DNA from: Azorinus chamasolen
Lineage: Eukaryota > Mollusca > Bivalvia > Cardiida > Solecurtidae
Assembly (NCBI GenBank): GCA_963576725.1
Contig: OY755240.1
Span: forward strand, 59,892,633 to 59,956,632
Direction of reading: 5' to 3'
DNA: 64,000 nucleotides
Of this stretch, positions 1 through 9,200 are shown piece by piece. Within the stretch, counting starts at the first letter, position 1, and every line of letters begins with the position of its first letter. Both the position numbers and the translations under genes were made by a program. Below the pieces are notes generated by a model, which was given only the letters and a program-made list of their open reading frames with translations, was not told where the DNA came from and did not search any database.

Positions 1-182
1 TACCGAAAAGGAGCATTAACTAGAGGAAAGGAAAACTTTAGAATTTTGTAGTTTGAAACCATTGTGATAAATAGAGCATTTGCTACTATAGGAGCAAATG
101 CTCTATTTATCACAATGGTTTCACAAAGTGACTTTTACAGAGTCGTCAAAAGTCGTCAAATTATTATCAGGGAATGGGTTAA
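1..182 (+). mobile_element. P1 MITE, 5' truncated by window edge
   Basis: Long perfect palindrome around GAAACCATTGTGATAAATAG ... CTATTTATCACAATGGTTTC, ending GGGAATGGGTTAA. The left TTAACCC end lies before the window. Confidence 0.85.
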
Positions 183-485
183 CCTGGTGATTATTCATGT
201 AAGAATTAATGGTGTCAAGTTGTCAACAATATATTATACTGCTCATTTTATAATCATTAACCCATAGTCTGCCAGTCACAACTAAACACATGTAGTTGCA
301 TTAATTTGCAAACAGTTTTGACTCAGATGAGAGAGCTCCTATAGGATGGAATTTGAGATTTTACTTTCTAAAATGGCTACCATTTTCCACCTCCCATATT
401 TCATTATAACTATTTTGTTCATGAATATTCAGTAGGTATACTATTGAAATTTGAAATAAATATAGAATGTTCAGAGAAAGGGATT
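183..485. repeat. degenerate P3 and P2 fragments
   Basis: Contains ATTCATGTAAGAATTAATG (P3 outer arm) and, from about 306, a decayed P2: TTTGCAAACAG, half a hairpin with CTCCTATAGGA, then the P2 arm CTAAAATGGCTACC and ATTCAGTAGGTAT. Confidence 0.6.
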
Positions 486-685
486 ATAATAAGAATGTTT
501 TTTATTGTGGCACATGAACATAGGCAGGCATGTTTGGCTATGGCAGAAACTGTAGAATCCTGTTTATATTATTTCATAAGCAAACAAAACAGACCCAGAT
601 CAGACAGCTCCTATAGGAGCCATCTGATCTGGGTCTACTCTGTTTGCAAAGGCGTAGAAAGGTGTATTGATGAAGTAAAAAGTTA
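486..685 (+). mobile_element. P3 MITE (5' truncated)
   Basis: TATGGCAGAAACTGTAGAAT arm, then hairpin around CAGCTCCTATAGGAGC, closing with GGCGTAGAAAGGTGTATT and AAAAGTTAA. Confidence 0.75.
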
Positions 686-963
686 AGGAAAGCTGTAAGA
701 AAAATTGATTTTGCCGATGATGAAAATATAAACTGTGCTTAACTTAAGGTTAACAACTGGGTTTGAGAGTATCATAAAAGTGTAACAGGTTTTATATATA
801 TACACATATGTATTGAATAGGCAGGCTGGGCTGATAGATGAGAGAAACATGGCTGTCTAAAATAAAAGCTTTTATGCTTAGATGTGGAGCTAGCGACTGA
901 CAGTTGATGTCCTTCCGACCTTAACTCTTTTCTTGCAAATCCTGACCTGACTAACATTTGTAC
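686..963. other. no recognised feature
   Basis: AT-rich, no supported coding potential or known repeat arm. It precedes the first visible Rogdi exon and could hold the promoter or first exon, but no start codon followed by a clear donor was found. Confidence 0.5.
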
Positions 964-1038
964 AAACAGCTTGGATCCAGATGAGATGCCAAGTAGCTCA
1001 AATTATTCAGTTTCTCATCAGGATCTAAGCTGTTTGTC
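964..1038. repeat. S palindrome
   Basis: AAACAGCTTGGATCCAGATG ... CATCAGGATCTAAGCTGTTTG, imperfect inverted repeat. Related copies at about 13497, 23300 and 30262. Confidence 0.55.
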
Positions 1039-1041
1039 ACC

Positions 1042-1242
1042 AGGGCTACAGATAAGGGTGCGTACCCAAGTACTAGAATCATCATTTCTCCATCAAACCC
1101 TATACTGTGACCACTCTTTAGAATCGTCTCTTCGAGACGATTCTAAAGAGTGGTCACAGTATAGGGTTTGGTGGAGAAATAAAGGAGTTATTCATAATTC
1201 TTGAAAATGTTTTAACTTATGCATCTTATCTGGAGCTCTGTG
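1042..1242 (+). mobile_element. R1 hairpin MITE
   Basis: Begins CAGGGCTACAGATAAGG and ends near CTTATCTGGAGCTCTG. Core is a long perfect palindrome with arm CACTCTTTAGAATCGTCTC and tip TTCG. Confidence 0.8.
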
Positions 1243-1443
1243 TCACTCAGTGTAAATATCTCAAAAGCTAGAATGAATCAGAAGAAAGTACCATGCATGT
1301 TCAACCAGAGTGACAGTTAACATGGGTATTCAAATGCTTAAATTGTCCTTTCTCCACCAAATCCTATGTTGTATAAAGGGTATATATCAAATAAAGGGTT
1401 AAGATTTTGATCATGGTTTTGAATAAATTAAGAAAACTTATCT
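1243..1443. other. no recognised feature
   Basis: A short R1-like stretch (CTTTCTCCACCAAATCCTAT, about 1348-1367) and otherwise unassigned AT-rich DNA. Confidence 0.4.
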
Positions 1444-1691
1444 TTAACCCTTTCCCTCATAATAAATGCTTTTTCATGCATTTGCGCGCTAAACAGAGTA
1501 GACCTAGATCAGTCGGCTCCTATAGGAGTTGTCTGATCAGGGTCTGCTCTGTTTGCTTTTAACATGATATAGATCTATATGATTCTATGGTTTCAAAAAT
1601 TTACATTTAAAAGTTTACATTACATAAGAATTGAGCTAATTAATATTCATGATGTCATTATTGGTTACATGAATATTGAACAGCGAGTTAA
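1444..1691 (+). mobile_element. hybrid P MITE (P2 outer arm, P3 inner arm)
   Basis: TTAACCCTTTCCCTCATAAT at left, hairpin tip GGCTCCTATAGGAG, then the P3 arm read backwards (TTAATATTCATGATGTCATT). Ends GCGAGTTAA. Confidence 0.8.
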
Positions 1692-1750
1692 GAACAGTAG
1701 TAGACAACATGTTTGTTTTGCTTAGGTCCATTACTATGGTATGATAAGAG

Positions 1751-1972
1751 TTAACCCTTTCCTCCATAGGCTTTTTTTTAGACCCAATCTCTTTGAATGA
1801 ATCTACCCAAAAGGAACATTAATTAGAGAAAAAGATTTTTTTTAGAATTTTGTAGTTTGAAACCATTGTGATAAATAGAGCATTTGGAGCAAATGCTCTA
1901 TTTATCACAATGGTTTCAAGAAGTGGTTATTACAGAGGCGTAGAAAGGCGTATTTATGGAGGAAAGGGTTAA
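1751..1972 (+). mobile_element. P1 MITE, complete
   Basis: TTAACCC...GGGTTAA at both ends. The hairpin tip is shortened (CATTTGGAGCAAATG) by loss of one CTCCTATA half. Confidence 0.88.
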
Positions 1973-2205
1973 TCCTTTGGATATTGGAAATTAGTATATT
2001 GACATTTGATGATTTGTGAACAGTGTAGACAAAGATCTGCACTGTTTGTCATTCAAAATCATTAAGAAATTTGACCCTTTCCCTCATACAAAGGGTTTTT
2101 CATGCCTTTGCAAACAGAGTAGGTCCTTAAGAGTAAGACTCTTAAGTTGAAAGTTGTCTGTATATAATATGCCATTACATAAAGTCAGCTAATGAATATT
2201 GTTTA

Positions 2206-4332
2206 TTTTTATCCCCCACCGCATAGCGGAGGGGGGTTATAGGAATGGCCTTCGTCTGTCTGTCCGTCTGTCCGTCTGTCCGCACTCACCAAAGGGTAGT
2301 TGTGTGACTTTTTCTAACTAGTCCCACAAGTAAAATCATTAACCTGGCCATCTCTTGTGACATTAACCTGGCCATTTCTTGTGACATTAACCTGGCCAGT
2401 TGTGGGACATAGGGTTAGGGTTAGGGTTAGCTTCCAGATCATTTTTTTCCAAAGTTAGAGCCAAAAATAGTTTTTCTTGTGGGACTAGTCACACAAGAAA
2501 AGATCAAAGGAAAAAGTCACACAACTACGTCTGTCCGTCTGTCCGTAACAATTTCGTGTCTGCTCCATATCTCCTATACCCCTTGAAGGATTTTCAAGAA
2601 ACTTGCCTCAAATGTTAACCAAGTTGAGACGATGTGCAGAACATATGTGGCAGATATGTCGGCTCAAGGTCAAGGTCACATTTGAAGGTCAAGGGTTTTA
2701 ACCTTCAATTTCCATTGCATTTTTGTGTCCGCTCCATATCTTCTAAACCCTTTAAAGGATTTTCATAAAACGTGAGTCAAATGTTAACCAAATTAAGACA
2801 ATGTGCAGAACACATGTGGCAGTCATGTCGGCTCAAGTTCAAGGTCATATTTGAAGGTCAAGTGTTTAAACCTTCAGTTGCCATTACAGTTTCGTGTCCG
2901 CTCCATATCTTCTAAACCCTTTGAAGGAATCTCATAAAACTTGAATGAAATATTAAATGAATTGAGACGATGTGCAGAACCCATGCGGCAGTCATGTTGG
3001 CTCAAGGTCAAGGTCACGTTTGAAGGTCAAGTGTTCTAACCTTTAATTTCCGTTACATTTTCGTGTCCGCTCCATATCTTCTAAAGCCTTTAAAGGATTT
3101 TCATAAAAGTTTAGTTAAATGTTAGTTAAATTGAGACGATGTGCAGAACACATGTGCCAGTCATGTCGGCTCAAGGTCAAGGTCACATTTGAAGATCAAG
3201 TGTTCTTACCTTCAATTTCCATTATAGTTTCGTTATCTCCTATACCCCTTGAAGGATTTTCAAGAAACTTGCCTCAAATGTTAACCACGTTGAGACTATC
3301 TGAACATATGTGGCAGTCATGTCAGGTCAAGGTCACATTTGAAGGCCAAGTGATTTAATCTTCAATTTCCATTACATTTCATGTCCGCTCCATATCTTCT
3401 AAACTATTTGAAGGATTTTCATAAAGCTTGAGTCAAATATTGACCAAATTAAGACAATGTGCAGAACACATGTGGCAGTCATGTCGGCTTAAGTTCAAGG
3501 TCACATTTGAAGGTCAAGTGTTTAAACCTTTAGTTGCCATTACAGTTTCGTGTCCGCTCCATATCTTCTAAACCCTTTGAAGGATATTCATAAAACTTGA
3601 GTCAAATGTTAAATGAATTGAGACGATGTTCAGAACCCATGCGGCAGTCATGTTGGCTCAAGGTCAAGGTCACGTTTGAAGGTCAAGTGTTCTAACCTTA
3701 AATTTCCGTTACATTTTCGCGTCCGCTCCATATCTTCTAAAGCCTATGAAAGATTTTCATAAAAGTTTAGTTAAATGTTAGCTAAATTGAGACGATGTGC
3801 AGAACATATGTGCCAGTCATGTCGGCTCAAGGTCAAGGTCACATTTGAAGATCAAGTGTTCTTACCTTCAATTTCCATTATAGTTTCGTTATCTCCTATA
3901 CCCCTTGAAGGATTTTCAAGAAACTTGCCTCAAATGTTAACCACGTTGAGACAATGTGCAGAACATGTGGCAGTCATGTCGGCTCAAGGTCAAGGTCACA
4001 TTTGAAGGCCAAGTGATTTAATCTTCAATTTCCATTACATTTCGTGTCCGCTCCATATCTTCTAAACCATTTGAAGGATTTTCATAAAACTTGAGTCAAA
4101 TATTAACCGAATTGAGATGATATGCAGAACACATGTGGCAGTCATGTCGGCTCAAGGTCAAGGTCACATGTGAAAGTCGTGTTCTTACCTTCAGTTTCCA
4201 TTATATTTGTTTCCGCGTCCTATTTTCTTAACAACTGGAAGGTTGAATGTCAACCACGTTAAAACCCAGGTCAATGTCTTAATTATGTGGCGGCGGTGGG
4301 GGATATAGCTGTCCTTTGGACTGCCTTGTTTT
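2206..4332 (+). mobile_element. HEL element with about 169 bp tandem array
   Basis: 5' hairpin TATCCCCCACCGC ATAGCGGAGGGGGG, (CTGTCCGT)n, then about ten units of about 169 bp (key words CGTGTCCGCTCCATATCTTC, GTCATGTCGGCTCAAGG). Near the right end GCGGTGGGGGATA (4293-4305) is the exact inverse of TATCCCCCACCGC, followed by small hairpin GTCCTTTGGAC and CCTTGTTTT. These are hallmarks of Helentron-type non-autonomous elements (inference). No protein coding. Confidence 0.75.
2296..2528. mobile_element. nested small inverted-repeat element carrying telomere-like repeats
   Basis: Perfect 19 bp terminal inverted repeats GTAGTTGTGTGACTTTTTC (2296-2314) and its inverse (2510-2528), plus an internal 14 bp pair ACTAGTCCCACAAG (2317-2330 / 2476-2489). 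Three copies of ATTAACCTGGCCA (2338-2400) and (TTAGGG)n at 2410-2430. Lies in the 5' part of the HEL element. Confidence 0.8.
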
Positions 4333-4375
4333 CATTATTTCTAAGTTCCATGAGTATTCAACATTAAAAGGATTA

Positions 4376-4890
4376 AGCCTTTCATACTGAATGGTAGAGT
4401 AGGATGTAGGTGTGCATTACAGAATACATGCTGAGAAGTTTTGATTTTGTGCCAGTTTGTATTCATTACAAAATGTGAAGGAAAAAGCGACCACTGTGCT
4501 GTAAAGGGCTCTTTAGTGAAACTCAGAATATTAAAAGTTTGTACCGTACTGAAAATCCTTTTTGCTGTCGTAAAAAAACAGCTTTTAAATTCTGTGAAAT
4601 AGTTCATTATGTATGTAGTACTTCAAAACATGTTCCAGCCACCAGGGATCTGAGTAACTGGCCATGCACATCGGTCACAATTTGCATGAAATCTGTTTAT
4701 TATTTGTTCACAGTTTGGTTACAGAATATCTTTGATGTAATGCACATTTAATAAAAAGCGGGGAAACAATAGCTGCATGGTTCTTTGAAAGTGGCAAATA
4801 TCAATCTGTTGTCAGTGAGCGTAGGTTGGTTATTGAGGGAATTCTCAGTCTGTCAAACATTGTCTGTCTATCCCCCACACTGGTAGACCG
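4376..4890. other. no recognised feature
   Basis: Mixed sequence without recognisable repeats, splice-flanked homology or long reading frames. Confidence 0.4.
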
Positions 4891-4893
4891 GAT

Positions 4894-5326
4894 CTCCAGA
4901 TAAGATGTGTAAGATTCAAATATTTTCAAAATATTATATATACAGTAGAACCCCACTAATGCGACCACTTAATGAATAAACATGGGTGTCTTTATAAGCA
5001 GGTGGTTGCTTAATGCAGGAAAAAAGTGATGCAGAAAGCTCCTCTAGGAGCTTTCTGCATTACTTTTGTCCTGTATTAAGCTACCACCTGCATCTAGCAC
5101 CCAGACTTATACCTCTTTTAGGTGGTCGCATTAGCGGGGTTTTACTGTATATCATATTATCAATATACATGTATTATCAAAATTTCTCAAACCCTATACT
5201 GTAACCACTCTTTAGAATCGTCTCTTCGAGATGATTCTAAAGAGTGGTCACGGTATAGGGTTTGATGGAGAAATGATGATTTTAGTATTTCTGTACGCAC
5301 CGTTATCTGTACAGCTCTGTAGACTA
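4894..5326 (-). mobile_element. R1 MITE split by Q1
   Basis: Left arm GGATCTCCAGATAAGATGTG; palindrome CACTCTTTAGAATCGTCTC around 5200; end CGTTATCTGTACAGCTCTG. Interrupted in the left arm by the Q1 copy at 4943-5147. Confidence 0.75.
4943..5147 (+). mobile_element. Q1 hairpin MITE (TA-flanked)
   Basis: CAGTAGAACCCCACTAATGC...GGGGTTTTACTG between TA dinucleotides; core GAAAGCTCCTCTAGGAGCTTTC. TA duplication and CAGT ends suggest a pogo/Tigger-derived MITE. Confidence 0.85.
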
Positions 5327-5500
5327 AAACAGAAAACGCTAATACAACCACTCAGAAGAAGTGTACAGTCTGGATTTTTAAATTAGGTAGTAGCTTATTG
5401 CAGGACAGCATTTATAAAGAAAGCTCCTATCTAGGAGTTTTTGGTATTATTCTTGGCCTGCATTAAGCTCCCACCTGCTTTACAGACTTCTATGTTATCT
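5327..5500. repeat. degenerate Q1
   Basis: AGGTAGTAGCTTATTGCAGG, AAAGCTCCTATCTAGGAG and GCCTGCATTAAGCTCCCACC keep the Q1 order, with many substitutions. Confidence 0.6.
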
Positions 5501-5689
5501 TTCGTAATTGGACACCTAGTCTCCCATCTCCACAATACGTCAATTTGGCACCAAATTAGAATGCAGTGTAATATGTTTATATCATTTCTGTTTTCAACTC
5601 TGAACTTTCAGAGTGGAATAGCCCTTGAGTGTTAAACTATGGAATACACTCAGGATGAAAGGCTTAACCCGTTCCCTCATATAAATGCA

Positions 5690-5793
5690 AAAAAGCATAG
5701 AGGAGCCCACTGATCTGGGTCTGCACTGTTTGTCATTCCAAAATGTCTAGCAAATTTAAGTCTTTCATACATTGTACTGAGTGGACTCTATAG
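5690..5793. repeat. P5 fragment
   Basis: AGGAGCCCACTGATCTGGGT, GCACTGTTTGTCATTC and AAGTCTTTCATACATTG: right half of a P5 element. Confidence 0.6.
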
Positions 5794-6066
5794 TTAACCC
5801 TTTCCCTCATATAAACGCTTTTTCATGCATTTACAGAGTCTACTCTGTAAATGCGTGAAAAAGCATTTATATGAGGGAAAGGGTTATTTATAGATGATAA
5901 GGGTCTTCTCTGTTTACTAATCGAATTTGATTGTTATTTTTCTTTACTTTCTAAAATGGCTACACTGTTCTACCTTCCATATTTCATTGCAACTATTTTG
6001 TCAATGAATATTCAGTAGGTATTGAAATTTGGAATACCGGTAATCATAGAACAGGTAAAGGGTTAA
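5794..6066 (+). mobile_element. P2 MITE whose left arm is a snap-back duplicate
   Basis: 5794-5887 is a palindrome of the P2 left arm alone, from TTAACCCTTTCCCTCATATA to its inverse ending GAGGGAAAGGGTTAT. The ordinary P2 right arm (TTTCTAAAATGGCTACAC, ATTCAGTAGGTATTG) follows, to GGTAAAGGGTTAA. Confidence 0.82.
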
Positions 6067-6177
6067 ACACTGATGGGCTAAATTGTGCATTGAAAGGGCT
6101 GATATTGGCATTTGTTAATACTGTGCATTGGTAAACAGCTTTGTATGAGAGCATGTGTCTGTATTTATTTGCAGCAG

Positions 6178-6246
6178 AAAGAGTTACAATGGCTGTTAGA
6201 GGATCAAGTGCAGAGAGACTTGAACGAAATACAGACCACCTTAAAG
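6178..6246 (+). CDS. Rogdi: Rogdi coding exon (second of gene), residues 1-23 of visible product
   Basis: Acceptor TTTGCAG ends at 6174, or at 6177 if the alternative GCAGCAG acceptor is used (a NAGNAG pair that adds or omits one Gln). Donor AAAG|GTAAGTC at 6247. It encodes KELQWLLEDQVQRDLNEIQ followed by TTLK, matching the N-terminal helix of human ROGDI (EEFRWLLHDEV). Phase 0 at both ends. Two more strong GGTAAGTC motifs follow within 130 bp (6349 and 6366) and could act as alternative donors. Confidence 0.88.
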
Positions 6247-9200
6247 GTAAGTCTATGTCACTGTCGTCCCTGGAGTCGAGGTCAGTCTTAGTCAAAAATC
6301 CCACCTGTAGTTCCAAACTGAAAGTTTTATCTGGTGTTCACACCATGAAGGTAAGTCCTTGGAGGTAAGTCCCGGTTGAATATTCATGTCAGAAATAATG
6401 ACACCATGAATATTAATTAGATTAAGTTTTATAATGACACATGAACACAGAAAGTTTTGGCCAGCGTATTTTGTAGGAAGTTCACGTCGACACTTGCTAC
6501 GGCTTAGTCGGAATGTATCAAAAGTTAATTTATTTGAAAAGTACCATGTCCCAGCTTCACGGTCATACCAAACATTAATGGTTATTCCATCTTGGCCTCC
6601 CAAACTGGGCATTATTTCAAATCGGTCGGGAAATCGGCGAGTCTGGAGTTGGAACCCTTGTGTATAATAATTATAACACTAAATCTACCCAATCAATTTT
6701 TTGGACTTTTTAGACCATCTAGACCCACAAAATGGCCCCCTGTGGTCTACACCTTTGCAAACAGAGTAGACCTACAACAGATGGCTCCTGTTTGCTTATG
6801 GGATATTATAGATCTGATTCTACAGTTTCTGTCATGACCAAACAGTCTTATGTTCGTAATGCCAGTACAAAAATGTAGGTAATTAATATCCATAAAGATA
6901 TTACTGATTGTTCCATATATTAATATTCATCAGGTAATGGGTTAACCCTTTACTCCATGAATATTCATGTAAGGAACAGTGACATGATGAATATTAATTA
7001 CTACAGTATAACCTCTCTTAACCGGAATTCTAGTAGATAATAATTTAGATACTTTTAGGCAGGTGGCTGCTTAATGCAGGGTGAAAGTCATGCAGAAAGC
7101 TCCTCTAGGAGCTTTCTGCATGACTTTCAGCCTGCATTAAGCTGCCACCTGTCTCCAAGACCGATATTCATACTAAATTTAACTGCCGGTTAAGAGAGGT
7201 TTTACTGTATAATTAGATTAATGGTTATGATAGCCCATGGACACAGGAATGTGTTTGGCTTGGCAGATACTGAAGACTCCTATCTATATTATATGAACAA
7301 ATCAAGGGCTTGGTGGAAAACTATTCTAACTCCTTCACTTTGTGAAGGAGTTAGAATAGTTTTGCACCAAACCCCCGAAACAGAGCAGACCCAGAGCAGA
7401 TGGCTCCTGTAGGAGCCATCTGATCTGGGTCTACTATGTTTGCAAAAGCATAGAAATGTGTATTTATGGCATAACTTAGGATTTAAAGGTAAGTCAAATT
7501 TCAGTGTTCTCACAAAGAATTTACTTTACTTTCTAAAATTCCTACAATGTTCCACTGTCATAGGTCATTATAAAGTTGTACTTTGTCCATGAATATTCAG
7601 TAGGTATTAAAATTTAGAATAAACATAGAATACAGAAAGCGTTAAATATTGTATTCTGCTCATATTTTCGCCAATTTTGCGTATTAACCCTTCGCTTGCT
7701 ATTCACTTCAATATACATACCTGTAAATAGTGAAGACCCAGATGAGACAGCTCCTGCAGGAGCTGTCTCATCAGGGTCTGCACTATTTACTCCATAGCAG
7801 TGATTTCACAGTGAAATACTTGTACACAGTGAAGATATATGTAATACAACAGGGCATGGGTAAAGAAGGAGAAATGTATTTTAAAATTCAGCAATCGAAG
7901 GGTTAACAAAATAATCCCAAACTTGTAAATTATGTAACTTGAAACTAAAGGACATGGTAATTAGGAAAAAGTGAATCTTTATTATCTCGGAAACCTACGG
8001 AAACATGTCAGCCATACACATACTGGATATGCATGTAGGTAAACTATCACACTGTACACATTCTCCTCTATGAGCCCTCTGATCTGGGTCTACTCTGTTT
8101 GCAAATGGTATTACATGCATGTCTCACATTCAAAGGGTTAATGTACCAATAGTAAAAGCTACAGTATAATACATGTGCAGATTTGTAACAAATCTAGTCA
8201 CATTACATGTATCTAGACATTAATTACCACTACCCTCATATACTGAGTGCTATACATTTTAGGGATCTACAATTACTATTGTCTGGGTCTTTAATTAACT
8301 ATTTTGAGCCTTCAACCCTGCATTAACCCTTTACCGTATAGGCTATTTTTAGATACAACCTCTATGAATAAATCTACCGAAAAGGAGCATTAACTAGAGA
8401 AAAGGAAAATTTTAGAATTTTGTAGTTTGAAACCATTGTGATAAATAGAGCATTTGCTCCTATAGGAGCAAATGCTCTATTTATCACAATGGTTTCACAA
8501 AGTGACTTCTACAGAGTCGTCAAAAGTCATCAATATACGGGAAAGGGTTAACCCTTTCCCTCATATAAATGTGTTTTCACGCATTTGCAAACAGAGTAGA
8601 CCCAGATCAGACGGCTCCTAGAGGAGCTGTCTGATCAGGGTCTGCTCTGTTTGCTAACAGAATTTGATAAATCAGTTTCTATACTTTCTTAAATGGCTAC
8701 AATGTTCCAGCTTCCATATTTCATTATAACTATTTTGTTCATAAATATTCAGTAGGTATTGGAATTTGTAATAAACATAGAACAGGGAAAGGGTTAAAAG
8801 TGAATGCTTTGATGAAGCTGTCAAGAAGATTCAACCCTTTACCTCTTGGAGATGCCATTTGCTCCCTTTGCAAATGGGTAGACCCAGATCAAATAGTTCT
8901 GTAGGACGTTTCCCTGTTCTATGTTTATTACAAACTTCAATAGCTATTGATCATTCATGGACAAAATAGTTATAATGAAATATGGATTGGGGAACACTGT
9001 AGCCATTTTAGAAAGCAAATTTATAAACAGATTTATCAAATTACATTAGCAAACAGAGTAGACCCTGATCAGGAGGCTCCTATAGGAGCGGTCTGATCTG
9101 GGTCTACTCTGTTTGCAAATGCGTGAAAACATGTTTATATGAGGGAAAGGGTTAATCAGTAGTAGTACTCCAAACTGCAGCTCATGCTTCATCCTTTTGT

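Larger units (their letters stand above)
2072..4375 (+). mobile_element. hybrid P MITE split by a 2.1 kb HEL element
   Basis: Left part 2072-2205 (CCCTTTCCCTCATACAAA through CAGCTAATGAATATT), right part 4333-4375 (CATTATTTCTAAGTTCC to GGATTAAG). Together they rebuild one hybrid P copy. Confidence 0.7.
6942..7480 (+). mobile_element. P3 MITE with nested Q1 and U hairpin
   Basis: TTAACCCTTTACTCCATGAA start; P3 core (GGCTCCTGTAGGAGCC) at about 7402-7417; ends in AAAAGCATAGAAATGTGTAT. Shares its first TTAA with the preceding P3. Confidence 0.75.

Noticed and set aside
444..686. 80-codon open frame
   Set aside because: Crosses a P2 fragment and a P3 MITE including its hairpin.
1..6177. Rogdi first exon and promoter
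   Set aside because: Looked for an ATG followed within about 60 nt by a phase-0 donor. Candidates were only MITE words (CATGTAAGAAAT), so none was reported.
6141..6368. ATG-initiated frame running over the first visible Rogdi exon
   Set aside because: It is in a different frame from the Rogdi homology, which is clear in the frame beginning at 6178.
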